From positions 62,001 to 126,000 of the forward strand of contig CANLWK010000001.1 of the NCBI GenBank assembly GCA_947494805.1: a stretch of DNA of 64,000 nt. Reading direction: 5' to 3'. This DNA is from an uncultured Croceitalea sp. Lineage in GTDB: Bacteria; Bacteroidota; Bacteroidia; Flavobacteriales; Flavobacteriaceae. Made by a program: the position numbers and the translations under genes. Numbering within the stretch: the first letter of the stretch is position 1; the number at the start of each line of letters is the position of its first letter. This document shows, piece after piece, positions 26,885 to 35,615 of this stretch. The notes under the pieces are model-generated. The model saw only the letters and a list, made by a program, of their open reading frames with translations, searched no databases and was not told where the DNA came from.

Positions 26885-27973
26885 CTACTTGTTAAAAAAT
26901 ACTATAACGCCAATGACCAACAATACAAAGATGATGGTAAAGAAAATCTTCCAAAAGCTATAGGGTCGGTTACCTGAAATCGTTCCATTCTCGCCATTGA
27001 CGAAAAAATTATATTCTTTACTATTGTAGCGATAGGCGCTGATATACATGGGGAGTAAGATATGCTTAAACGTCTCTTTTGATAATTGCATATCCATTTG
27101 GGTGACCCTTTGGGTGTCGCCACCAATATCTTGACGGCACCATCGCTCTGCTATGCGCTCTGCTTCACTTTTTGCTGAAAGATGGCCTTGCTTTAGCGGA
27201 ATTGTATACTTTTCTGTCACAAAACCCCTTAGAAAACTACTGTTAAAAGGTTGTAACAGTTTTAGGTTCCAATGGCCAACTTTTGCGGGAATTCGCCCCT
27301 TACGCTGCTTAGAGGCCTTTACCAAAGTATCGTCGACAAAACCTGAAACGGTTCCTGAAGCCGAATACCATCTTGTCTTTCGAACGCGTTTTGAGACCAT
27401 TTTTCCTTGTGAATTGCGTACGCGTTGGGTCTCGTAATAGTACTCGCCACGTTTTCCGGTATAACTGGCCCGTAACTGTGCATCAAAGGTCCAATAAGGC
27501 AGGTACAATCCTTTAGTGAATTGTGGGTCAAGTGCTGCCTTTTTTAAGTTATTTGGAGCAAACCAGAGGCTATTCACCCAACCTTTAAAAATTTGAAATG
27601 ATTTCTTTTGGTCTATCTGAAAAGGAAGTACGGCGCCGGGTAAGATCCAGTCCTCTTTGTAAGCATCTTCAAGTACCAGGGGCATACTACAATACACACA
27701 ATGCAGTGACTTGTAGTTTTCTTCAACATGTTGATTGGCCCCACAATTTTTGCAGTGGAGCATGGATATCTCTTCACTGTGCTTTTGTGCACCCATTTGA
27801 TTTAAGTAGGGGTACAGCTCCAGCTCCTTGAATCCGTTTTCATCTAGGGAAATCACTTCTTGATGCCCACAATAATCGCAACTGACATTTTTGGTACCGG
27901 GCTGGTATTTCAATTCGGCCCCGCAGTTGATACAAGGTTTTTTAAGTTCGGTATTTTGAATTTCTTGATTCAT
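26885..27973 (-). CDS. Zinc-ribbon protein with C-terminal membrane anchor
   Basis: Two zinc ribbons open the protein: CINCGAEL with CDYCGHQE at residues 15-40, and CKNCGANQ with CVYCSM at about 75-100. The middle has a WxPY-like region (GLYLPYWTFDAQLRASYTG) and a conserved KRVRKTRWYSASGTV block. A single hydrophobic segment (IFFTIIFVLLVIGVIVFF) ends it. It lies just downstream of the SPFH-GYF gene. This resembles the YdjG/YdjI pair of the Bacillus pspA-ydjGHI operon, where YdjG is a zinc-ribbon membrane protein. The role is probably in membrane organisation or stress, by analogy only. Confidence 0.72.
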   Translation of the reverse strand: MNQEIQNTELKKPCINCGAELKYQPGTKNVSCDYCGHQEVISLDENGFKELELYPYLNQMGAQKHSEEISMLHCKNCGANQHVEENYKSLHCVYCSMPLVLEDAYKEDWILPGAVLPFQIDQKKSFQIFKGWVNSLWFAPNNLKKAALDPQFTKGLYLPYWTFDAQLRASYTGKRGEYYYETQRVRNSQGKMVSKRVRKTRWYSASGTVSGFVDDTLVKASKQRKGRIPAKVGHWNLKLLQPFNSSFLRGFVTEKYTIPLKQGHLSAKSEAERIAERWCRQDIGGDTQRVTQMDMQLSKETFKHILLPMYISAYRYNSKEYNFFVNGENGTISGNRPYSFWKIFFTIIFVLLVIGVIVFFNK

Positions 27974-28058
27974 ATGGCGAACAGAGCGAAGCCATCTGTT
28001 TAAACATTTTCATGGGTTTAAACAGATTACTTCGTCATTACATTTCTCGTAATTTCAT

Positions 28059-29192
28059 CTATGAATTTGGCAATGGTGGTGGTGTACTGCCGCCCAAGAA
28101 CGATTTTAGTTCTTCAACTTCTTGCAGGGCACTCCAGTTGGCCATACCCTGCTTCCACACCAAACTCTCACGGTTGATAGTTCTATTGGCGAAGAGTGCT
28201 TTTAGCTGATCAAAGGTTACCGGGCCTTGTTGTGCCCCATTGATCGCATAAAAGTACTGAACCGCAACAGGCATTGGAGGCGGCATGGCACCCCCTGCTT
28301 TTGCGACTGGTTGTTGTGCACCCATTTGCGGATTCATTAAACCGCCCATTTGTTGTGCAAGTACAAAGCCCATGCCCATACCCATTCCGGCTCCGGCAGT
28401 TCCACCTTCATTTTTGGCAGCTGCTTCAATAGCTTTGGCAGTTTTGAATTTGGTCAGTTTATCCAGATCAAGTTTATCGATTCTGCTGTATTCGAAGATT
28501 TCCTTTTTCAGGTCTTCGGGCATTGAAACGTTTTCGATATAGAATTTCTCCAATGAAATACCGACCGATTCAAATTCAGGCCCCATGACCTCTTTGCAAG
28601 TTTCAGAAAGCTCAGAAGTATTGGCAGCGTATAGTTCAATGGGCAGATTGGCCTCGCCAACGGTATCGGTAAAACGGGTGGCTATCAAACTTTTCAGGTG
28701 CTCATTGATTTCAAAGTTGGTGAAGTTGTTGTCGGTACCAACGATATCAACAATGAATTTTCCGGCATCAGATATTTTAAAGGCATACGTACCAAAGGCA
28801 CGAATTTCAACCAGACCAAAACGTTCGTCGCTCAACGTAATCGGATTCTTGGTGCCCCATTTCTCATCGGTGAACAAATGGGTGTTCACAAAGTAAACTT
28901 CAGCTTTGAACGGCGAATTAAAGCCATACTTCCATCCTTTTAATGTGGCAAGAATGGGCAGGTTTTGTGTAGTCAGGTCATAAGTGCCCGGGGAGAATAC
29001 ATCGGCCAACTGCCCTTCATTGACAAAAACAGCCGTTTGCCCCTCACGAACAATGAGCTTAGCTCCGTTTTTGATTTCATTTTGGTAACGCTCAAATCGG
29101 TGCGCAATGGTGTCATCGGTATAGTCGAGCCATTCGACAATGTCAATAAACTCGTGACTGAGCTTTTCTTTGATTTTGCTAAAAATATCCAT
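28059..29192 (-). CDS. SPFH domain protein with C-terminal GYF_2 domain (virion core/YdjI-like)
   Basis: Residues 30-250 are an SPFH-type domain: IKNGAKLIVREGQTAVFVNEG, LKGWKYGFNSPFKAEVYFVNT, and ISLEKFYIENVSMPEDLKK. A Gly/Met/Ala-rich stretch then follows (MGMGMGFVLAQQMGG). The last 60 residues form a GYF_2 domain (QYFYAINGAQQGPVTFDQLK, WKQGMANWSALQ). The in-frame ATG at 29249 is discarded in favour of MDIFSKIKEKL at 29192. It is the first gene of a pair with the zinc-ribbon protein and probably scaffolds a membrane complex. Confidence 0.87.
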   Translation of the reverse strand: MDIFSKIKEKLSHEFIDIVEWLDYTDDTIAHRFERYQNEIKNGAKLIVREGQTAVFVNEGQLADVFSPGTYDLTTQNLPILATLKGWKYGFNSPFKAEVYFVNTHLFTDEKWGTKNPITLSDERFGLVEIRAFGTYAFKISDAGKFIVDIVGTDNNFTNFEINEHLKSLIATRFTDTVGEANLPIELYAANTSELSETCKEVMGPEFESVGISLEKFYIENVSMPEDLKKEIFEYSRIDKLDLDKLTKFKTAKAIEAAAKNEGGTAGAGMGMGMGFVLAQQMGGLMNPQMGAQQPVAKAGGAMPPPMPVAVQYFYAINGAQQGPVTFDQLKALFANRTINRESLVWKQGMANWSALQEVEELKSFLGGSTPPPLPNS

Positions 29193-29329
29193 GTATCGTG
29201 TTTTTCGTGTTGATGATTTAAAGCTAACAAAAATGATGGGAGTTAGCATGTGATTAGTACTAAATTCCCCTGTTTCGTTACAAAGGCACTACAATGCTTC
29301 AGAATTGGAGGTGTGAAAGTTGGCTAAAA

Positions 29330-29902
29330 CTACCAGTGCCCTGTGCCGGGCTCACCTTTAAAAGGACCAGTCAGGTTTTTGGTGATCCATCCCGCATAGA
29401 ACAGCCCTGGTTGGGGCGTGACTTTTTCACCGTCCACAAAACACGAAAGCTGTTGCGGATAGAAAGCAAAATACCCTTGTAATGGTCTATAGGGAGGGAA
29501 CGGAAGGTCGTAAGACCAAGCGATGGGCGAGCTTTGGTTTTCGCTTAAGGCCCAATACTGTGCCTTTCCTTTCCATTCACATAAAGATGTTTTTCCCGGC
29601 ATGGGCATTAAAAGTGCTGTATTGACATCGGTTGAAGGAAAGTAATAGGTCGGTGGGCTTGCCGTTTCGAGCATAGCCAGCCCTTTTTGGGTACGCGCCA
29701 CGCAAATGTCATTGAAATACACCGCTAGTTTTTGAGAGACTTCTTTTAGGGCCGGAGGTCTTGGAAAATCCCAGACCGAGATTTGACCCGCTTTGGTTTC
29801 ATGGGCAAAAGAAGGACGTTGTTGCCCTGTATGTTTCCAGCCTTCCCTAGATTTCAACAACCAATCGGGAATAGTGTTCTTTGCTATTTTTTTTTGGCCC
29901 AT
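29330..29902 (-). CDS. DUF427 domain protein
   Basis: The protein has 190 residues and the DUF427 core: VYFNDICVARTQKGLAMLET, PPTYYFPSTDVNTALL, SLCEWKGKAQYWAL, and GYFAFYPQQLSCFVDGEKV. No catalytic function is established for this family. It is divergent from the DUF2237 gene and has no signal peptide. Confidence 0.9.
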   Translation of the reverse strand: MGQKKIAKNTIPDWLLKSREGWKHTGQQRPSFAHETKAGQISVWDFPRPPALKEVSQKLAVYFNDICVARTQKGLAMLETASPPTYYFPSTDVNTALLMPMPGKTSLCEWKGKAQYWALSENQSSPIAWSYDLPFPPYRPLQGYFAFYPQQLSCFVDGEKVTPQPGLFYAGWITKNLTGPFKGEPGTGHW

Positions 29903-29974
29903 GGAGCTGCGTCATATTGAAATTCTGAATAAAGATAAGCGGCAATCGTCTTATCTTCGTAAAAAAATAGGGCT

Positions 29975-30340
29975 TTGGATAAAAATGTACTGGGCACCGA
30001 ACTGCAAGCTTGTTGTTATGCCCCAAAAACAGGCTTTTATCGTGATGGATTCTGCAGAACAGGGTCTGAAGATATGGGCACACATGTGGTCTGTGCCATT
30101 ATGACCGAAGCTTTTTTGATGTACACCAAGTCACAGGGCAATGACTTGAGCACGCCGATACCCATGTACCAGTTTCCAGGATTGAAACCGGGGAATAAAT
30201 GGTGCCTTTGTGCCTCACGTTGGAAACAGGCCTATAAGGCTGGTAAGGCGCCAGAAGTAGTGCTTGAGGCGACCCATGAGAAAGCGCTACAGATTGTGGA
30301 ATTTGAGTGGTTACTCGATTATAAACATGTACAATCTTGA
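29975..30340 (+). CDS. DUF2237 family protein
   Basis: The protein has 121 residues, TTG start (MDKNVLGTELQAC), and matches DUF2237: YAPKTGFYRDGFCRTGSEDMGTHVVCAIMTE, then GDLSTPIP-like and PGLKPGNKWCLCASRWKQA. It has several conserved Cys, so a metal or redox role is possible, but the function is unknown. Its stop overlaps the start of the HAD gene by 4 bases (TTGA), which implies coupled translation. Confidence 0.88.
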   Translation: MDKNVLGTELQACCYAPKTGFYRDGFCRTGSEDMGTHVVCAIMTEAFLMYTKSQGNDLSTPIPMYQFPGLKPGNKWCLCASRWKQAYKAGKAPEVVLEATHEKALQIVEFEWLLDYKHVQS

Positions 30341-30999
30341 TAAAAGCTATCCTTTTTGATATGGATGGGGTCATCATTGATTCAGAACCCTTGCACCATA
30401 AAGCCTATCACGCCATGTTTGATGAAGTGGGCATAACCGTTTCTGATCAACTTTACGAGAGTTTTACCGGGCGCGCCACTATACAGATATGTCAAGATTT
30501 AGTGCGATATTTTGATTTGGCCGCACGTGCGGAAGAACTGGTGGCCATCAAACGACGAAACTTCAAACATTTGTTTTTCAATGACCCTGATCTCGATTTA
30601 ATTGCGGGAGTTCGAGAACTGATCGAAGACTACTACAACAACGGACTGACTTTAGTTTTGGCGAGTTCGGCATCGATGCCAAATATTAACAATGTGTTTC
30701 AGCGGTTTGGTTTGGAAAGGTATTTTAAAGGGAAGTTGAGTGGGGCAGATTTAAAAGCTTCAAAACCACACCCTGAAATCTTTTTGAGAGCAGCTGAGGT
30801 ATCTGGATGTAAAAAAGAAGAATGTATGGTCATTGAAGATTCTACCAATGGTATTCAAGCCGCCCATACCGCCGGAATTTATTGTGTTGCTTTTAAAAGT
30901 GAACATTCAAAAAATCAAGAGTATACCTTGGCGAACAAAGTAATCTCTGATTTTGGAGAAATCTCCTTTAATAGGCTTAAGAGTTTAACCTCATTTTAA
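30337..30999 (+). CDS. HAD superfamily phosphatase/phosphomutase (beta-phosphoglucomutase-like)
   Basis: Motif I is AILFDMDGVIIDSEPLHHKAY, with a helical cap after it. Motif II lies in LVLASSAS, motif III in ASKPHPEIFLRAAE, and motif IV in CMVIEDSTNGIQAAHTAG. At 220 residues it is a class C1-capped HAD enzyme of the phosphoglucomutase/phosphatase type. The start is TTG at 30337, coupled to the DUF2237 gene. The substrate is not known. Confidence 0.92.
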   Translation: MIKAILFDMDGVIIDSEPLHHKAYHAMFDEVGITVSDQLYESFTGRATIQICQDLVRYFDLAARAEELVAIKRRNFKHLFFNDPDLDLIAGVRELIEDYYNNGLTLVLASSASMPNINNVFQRFGLERYFKGKLSGADLKASKPHPEIFLRAAEVSGCKKEECMVIEDSTNGIQAAHTAGIYCVAFKSEHSKNQEYTLANKVISDFGEISFNRLKSLTSF

Positions 31000-31031
31000 G
31001 AAGCTGTCAAAAAATGGTGCCTTTAAATGGG

Positions 31032-31048
31032 TCTCGACTGCGCTCGAG
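31032..31048. repeat. Dispersed palindromic repeat (CTCGA..TCGAG)
   Basis: CTCGA and TCGAG arms flank CTGCGC in the gap between the HAD and RidA genes. The core matches the repeat at 18343 at 14 of 16 bases, so it is one family. Confidence 0.6.
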
Positions 31049-31146
31049 CTGATCCTGCTTGTAAAGATTTACCAGAGTTACATTGGCTTATGCCAACCCG
31101 TCCAATTCTTTTGACAACAAATTGGCCAAGTTATAGCTTAAACATC

Positions 31147-31620
31147 TTAATCAGCCAGTACAGCAATGGCTTCGATTTCAACACCCCAGCTTTCCAATCC
31201 TAAAGCTTCGACACCGACCAAGGTACTGGCGGGCATATCAGTATCGCCCATGAGTTCTTTACGAACGGCTCTAAAAGCTGGTAGCATTTCTGGGGAATAG
31301 TTTACAATGTACGTGTTGTATTTAACCACGTCATCAAAAGTGGCCCCCGAAACCTTAAGTGTTTTCAATAGTTTGTTCAAAGCATCTCGAAATTGGGCTT
31401 CAAAAGTCGCACCTTCACCCACTTGACCTGAGATATAGATGGTTTTTATACCATTAGCTTTAATGGCAACCGCTTCAGAATATCCATTGTGGGGCTCTAC
31501 ATAGGTTTTGTTTAGCACAGCTTTCTCTTTTGGAACAGGTTGGGTTGTTGTATCAGTATTAGAAGTTGTGTTGTTACAGCTCAACATCACAAGGGCGAGC
31601 AAAAAATAAATAGGTTTCAT
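31147..31620 (-). CDS. RidA family protein with lipoprotein signal
   Basis: The C-terminal 120 residues are a RidA (YjgF/YER057c) domain: IKTIYISGQVGEGATFEAQFRDALNKLL, VKYNTYIVNYSPEMLPAFRAV, PASTLVGVEALG, and VEIEAIAVL. RidA proteins hydrolyse reactive enamine/imine intermediates. This copy has an N-terminal lipobox (LALVMLSC) and so should be outside the cytoplasm, which is uncommon. I chose the ATG at 31620 over 31653 because it directly precedes the hydrophobic signal. The 325-base gap upstream of it, to the S8 gene, holds only the short frame at 31883. Confidence 0.88.
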   Translation of the reverse strand: MKPIYFLLALVMLSCNNTTSNTDTTTQPVPKEKAVLNKTYVEPHNGYSEAVAIKANGIKTIYISGQVGEGATFEAQFRDALNKLLKTLKVSGATFDDVVKYNTYIVNYSPEMLPAFRAVRKELMGDTDMPASTLVGVEALGLESWGVEIEAIAVLAD

Positions 31621-31882
31621 TCGATTTGATTTTAGGTAAAAGATACCATTCATGGGTCAATAGTTCAACCTCAATCACCGTTTTATACTTTAGGCAGAAT
31701 TTTCTTAAGAAATTATTAAGATAAATTGTTAAATTTAGAAAACCCATCGGGTTCGCTGAATCGTAGTTTCCCCCGAGACTTTGATTGGCTACTTTCAATG
31801 GGTTTGTTTGGAAAATTATTGGGCTAAAGAACGAGCGGAAGGAGATAATTTTCAATACCTATTCATAGGGATTTCTATAACC

Positions 31883-32002
31883 GTGAAATTCAAAATACCT
31901 ATTGGTGGGGATAGTTTTACTTCTGAAATAGCAAATACTTTGTTACATGTTAAAGGAACAGGTTCCAGCGAGTCCAAGAATTATTGGGAAAAATCCCATT
32001 AA
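31883..32002 (+). other. Short GTG-start reading frame overlapping the S8 peptidase start
   Basis: A frame from GTG at 31883 reads VKFKIPIGGDSFTSEIANTL and runs to 32002, overlapping the first 56 bases of the S8 gene in another frame. It looks protein-like before the overlap (Ile/Gly/Ser/Thr mix) and less so after it. It may be the true N-terminus of the S8 protein separated by a frameshift near 31950, or a short upstream peptide. I cannot decide between them. Confidence 0.3.
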
Positions 32003-33200
32003 AATTGCCCAAAGAGCAAATATCCCAATTAATATTATAAAGAGTATTAACGGAGGATACTTCTTAGTATTTGATACTACTTATGATGTTGTTGAAATAT
32101 TAAAATTGTTAAGCTTGGCTTTTGAAGAAAGAGCGGTGGTAAGTTCTCTGGAAACCACTTTTTTTGATTACGACCAAAATCTAGAGAACAAAATATATTT
32201 CTTCATTGAAATAAAGGCAGCGTTTTTAATAATCGATGAAGATGAATTGAATACTTTTCTTAAGTCATACACGGACGTTCTAGTAGATATTAATAATAGC
32301 TATTTTATAGGGGCCACCGAATCTTTAGATACATTGAACAAAGGTAAAGAGCCAACATGGCCATCGGATATAATAAATCTTTATAAAACCAATTTAACAG
32401 GTAAAGGAATAAGTGTTGCTGTTCTAGATACAGGAATAAATCTAAGACATCCATATTTTTCAACGACTTCCAACAGAATTAAGAAACATTCATTCGTTGG
32501 CGATAATTGCAATGATTTATGGGGTCACGGAACCCACTGTACTGGAATAGCTTGCGGTTTTATAAATGGTAGCACAAGATATGGAGTTGCTATTTCCAGT
32601 AATATTTTTGTCGGTAAAATTATTGATAATACCCGAAAATCTTCTAAGTTCAATATTCTGCGTGGTATTTTATGGGCAATAAAGATGGGTTGTAGCGTCA
32701 TAAACTTATCTTACAGCATAAATAATTATGGAGATAGACCCTATGATTGCTTATATGAAAGGGCAATTAATTATGCTTTAAGTAAGGGGAGTCTTGTTGT
32801 GTGTGGAGTAGGAAATGAAAGTGAACGACCTGATAGGATAAGGCCGATTGGTTCGCCTGCAGATTGTCCCAGTGCTATTGCTGTTAACGGACTTGGTAAA
32901 AACGGAGAAGTTTGGAACCAATCCAATAGAGCTTATTTCAGATTAGGACAACGAATGGATTTTATAGCACCTGCGGAAGATATTTATTCAACCTGGTCAA
33001 CTACGGACTATGAGTATGAGTCTGGCACCAGTATGGCAACGGCTTTCGTTTCTGGAATACTAGCACTTTATTGGGAAAAGCATGGAAAAAATGCCAATCC
33101 TTTTTTGGTATTAGGTGATGCAATGCACAATTCAAAAACAGGTCATTGGAGCAGAAAAGATGCCGGAATAGGCTTAATAAGTGCGCCATCAATTAAATAG
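31947..33200 (+). CDS. S8 (subtilisin-like) peptidase without export signal
   Basis: A complete catalytic domain is visible: Asp in ISVAVLDTGINLRHP, His in LWGHGTHCTGIACG, Asn in VVCGVGNES, and Ser in ESGTSMATAFVSGILALYW. About 140 residues precede the domain, with no signal peptide and no T9SS tail, so a cytoplasmic location is likely. The DNA is clearly more AT-rich than the left part of the window. It is followed 22 bases later by an unknown gene, then a sensor kinase and a regulator, all on one strand. A role as a triggered intracellular protease is possible, but it is inference. Confidence 0.88.
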   Translation: MLKEQVPASPRIIGKNPIKIAQRANIPINIIKSINGGYFLVFDTTYDVVEILKLLSLAFEERAVVSSLETTFFDYDQNLENKIYFFIEIKAAFLIIDEDELNTFLKSYTDVLVDINNSYFIGATESLDTLNKGKEPTWPSDIINLYKTNLTGKGISVAVLDTGINLRHPYFSTTSNRIKKHSFVGDNCNDLWGHGTHCTGIACGFINGSTRYGVAISSNIFVGKIIDNTRKSSKFNILRGILWAIKMGCSVINLSYSINNYGDRPYDCLYERAINYALSKGSLVVCGVGNESERPDRIRPIGSPADCPSAIAVNGLGKNGEVWNQSNRAYFRLGQRMDFIAPAEDIYSTWSTTDYEYESGTSMATAFVSGILALYWEKHGKNANPFLVLGDAMHNSKTGHWSRKDAGIGLISAPSIK

Positions 33201-33222
33201 AATATTAACCAAAACCAAACAT

Positions 33223-33771
33223 ATGAATCTTATTGGAAACATTCAATTATCGGACAATCAAAATCATCAAGCAATTTATTCTAGCCAACTCTACGGAACC
33301 TTTTTCATGATTTATGCTAAGTTTACTTGCCAAGCGCCTTATAAAATATCTGCAATAGATTTACATATTTTCAACTATAAGGGTTTAATAGATATTGGAA
33401 TTACAAGGGCTAGGTATGTGCCAGAAACAAATGAAAAGAAAAAAATAGTCGGAGGTCATATTATAGTTGAAGTCAAGGCCTTTCATAAGAAGCATCAAGT
33501 TCTGGTTGACATGGGAGGAAAAGTGTATGACTGCCCGCTAAAGGGTTTTATTGAGGTGGAACGCAGAGTTGCTAAGCAGTCGAAAGCTTTAAATAACGGT
33601 TTTTTTGATAACGAATTTTATTATCGTGAAGGATTTGAGAGGAATAGTCAAGGGGGATACGATCAAAAAATACAAAACAGAACGCCAGTACCGGATAGCG
33701 ACTACACATTACCGCCACAAGGTCCTGTTGGTGGGGTAATTTGCCCTAGGTCAAAAAATAGAGTTTTATAG
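33223..33771 (+). CDS. Unknown protein between S8 peptidase and sensor kinase
   Basis: The protein has 182 residues from the ATG at 33223 (MNLIGNIQLSDNQ). The frame upstream of this ATG overlaps the S8 end and looks spurious. The fold is predicted mostly beta, with no signal peptide, TM segment or motif that I recognise. It ends in a Pro/Gly-rich tail (PPQGPVGGVICPRSKN). Its TAG stop overlaps the GTG of the kinase by one base, which implies co-translation. It may be the target or partner of the peptidase. Confidence 0.75.
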   Translation: MNLIGNIQLSDNQNHQAIYSSQLYGTFFMIYAKFTCQAPYKISAIDLHIFNYKGLIDIGITRARYVPETNEKKKIVGGHIIVEVKAFHKKHQVLVDMGGKVYDCPLKGFIEVERRVAKQSKALNNGFFDNEFYYREGFERNSQGGYDQKIQNRTPVPDSDYTLPPQGPVGGVICPRSKNRVL

Positions 33772-35615
33772 TGATAAAAAGTAAATATCTCATTTTGATA
33801 TTGATGACTTTGGGCAATTCTTTTGCCCAAAGTCAAAGTATTTTTGATAGCTATTTAATTGATGTTCTAAATCTGGATTATAAAGAAGCCGAGAAAAAGG
33901 CAAATAGAATAACTGATAGAAATCTGAAAAATGCTTGTTGGTATCTATCTCAGGTTTTGTTTTTTGCTGGCCAGGCAGAAATCTCCAAACCAAAATACGA
34001 GAATGATACTTATCAATTGCAAGTGCTTGATGGTCTTTCTGTAGGTTATCAAAAACTGTTTAGTGAACCCTACGAATCTAAAGCATTTCAAAAGTTTGTA
34101 GAAGCTTATGAGATAGCAAAAAAAACAAATAACGATCTTCTTATAAAGTTTTCCTTATTATCAATAATTCAAGTATATAACTTTGAGATTTCCCAAACCA
34201 ATGATTTAGCTCTTGTATACTTAAATGAATTCAAGAAAAACATATCTAATGAAGTAGACGAATATCATTATAAGATTAATTATTTGTTGTATAGACTCCG
34301 TGATATTCATTTCAAAGACTTCTCTTCAGAAGAATTTGAATTGGAGTTTGAAGCTTTAATGAGAAATTTTGATGTTAAACATAAGTTCTGGCCAAACTAC
34401 TTATCAACACTCGCTGTACTTCTAGAAACAAGATTAGAGCATAAGAAGTCAATAGAAATGCACAAACAGGCAATTGAATCAATAGGAGACACCCCTTTTT
34501 TAAAATACATTAAATTCCGTTCCTTTATACGACTATCTGAAATTTATAGAGCGAAAAAACAATTCTCTCTTGCCCTTGTTCAAATTGATTCGGCAACGAG
34601 TTATTTAGATAATTCTGACAGTCTAAGGTCAAAATACTATATAAATTTTTATTCCGCGAAAAACTACTTTGGGAAGAAATCTTTTGAAAAGGCATATATA
34701 AGCCTAAAGAAATCCAATGATTTAAGTGTTGAGCTTGATTACCAAAAAAATAGTATGGAAATATCTAGGCTTAATGCAAAATATCAAACCGCCGAAAAAG
34801 AAAAGCAAATCCTTGAAGAGCAACAAAAGGCTCGTAGAAATCGCAACTGGTTGATCGCAGCTGGTTTGGTATTGTTATTTGGAGCCGGAATTGCGATTCT
34901 TTTACAAAAAAACACGACTAAGAAACGCTTATTGGCAGAACAAGAAGCCTTGCTCAAACAACAACGGGTCGACAATTTATTAAAAGCGCAAGAACTGGTG
35001 AGTATTGATGCTATGATCGAGGGGCAAGAAAAAGAACGCCAACGGGTGGCGAACGAGCTTCATGACGATTTAGGCAGTTTGATGGCCACCATCAAACTAC
35101 ACTTTGATAAGGCCAATAGTAGTAAGACCGACCCCGCGATGCAGCACGCCCAAAAACTGTTGGAAGAGGCCTATCAAAAGGTACGCAGCATAGCTCATCA
35201 CAAGAATTCTGGTGTAATGAGCGACCAAGGGCTGTTGCCCGCAATAAAAAAGATGGCAACGGTAATTTCAGAAACCAATGCGTTACAAGTGACCGTTGAA
35301 GATTTTGGCATGGGGGAACGTTTAGAAAACTCTTTGGAACTCAACCTCTTTCGTATGGTGCAAGAATTGGTGGCCAATACCATCAAGCATGCTGAAGCGA
35401 GTAAAGTAACCATACAACTCACCCAGCATGAAGACAACCTGAACATCATTGTTGAAGACAATGGTAAGGGTTTTGAACGTTCTCAAGTCGATACAAGCAA
35501 CACAGGTATGGGCTTGACGACCATTGAAAAACGTGTAGAACATTTAGAAGGTAACTTTACGGTGGACAGTATACCCGGCAAAGGCACTTCTATTTTAATT
35601 GATATCCCTGTATGA
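33771..35615 (+). CDS. TPR-containing sensor histidine kinase (NarX/LytS-like)
   Basis: GTG start, signal peptide ending NSFAQS, then about 330 residues of helical TPR-like sensor. One TM segment (LIAAGLVLLFGAGIAIL) lies near residue 365. The kinase has HisKA_3-type H-box RQRVANELHDDLGSLMATI, N-box LVANTIKHAEA, G1 VEDNGKGF and G2 GMGLTTIEKRV. It is 614 residues. The 5' half is AT-rich like the genes before it, while from about 34800 base use returns to that of the rest of the chromosome, so the gene is a mosaic. Its ATGA overlap with the regulator gene confirms a two-component pair. Confidence 0.92.
   Translation: MIKSKYLILILMTLGNSFAQSQSIFDSYLIDVLNLDYKEAEKKANRITDRNLKNACWYLSQVLFFAGQAEISKPKYENDTYQLQVLDGLSVGYQKLFSEPYESKAFQKFVEAYEIAKKTNNDLLIKFSLLSIIQVYNFEISQTNDLALVYLNEFKKNISNEVDEYHYKINYLLYRLRDIHFKDFSSEEFELEFEALMRNFDVKHKFWPNYLSTLAVLLETRLEHKKSIEMHKQAIESIGDTPFLKYIKFRSFIRLSEIYRAKKQFSLALVQIDSATSYLDNSDSLRSKYYINFYSAKNYFGKKSFEKAYISLKKSNDLSVELDYQKNSMEISRLNAKYQTAEKEKQILEEQQKARRNRNWLIAAGLVLLFGAGIAILLQKNTTKKRLLAEQEALLKQQRVDNLLKAQELVSIDAMIEGQEKERQRVANELHDDLGSLMATIKLHFDKANSSKTDPAMQHAQKLLEEAYQKVRSIAHHKNSGVMSDQGLLPAIKKMATVISETNALQVTVEDFGMGERLENSLELNLFRMVQELVANTIKHAEASKVTIQLTQHEDNLNIIVEDNGKGFERSQVDTSNTGMGLTTIEKRVEHLEGNFTVDSIPGKGTSILIDIPV

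Noticed and set aside
31883..33200. The S8 gene as a T9SS-secreted protease like the one at the window start.
   Set aside because: No signal peptide and no C-terminal sorting domain can be seen.
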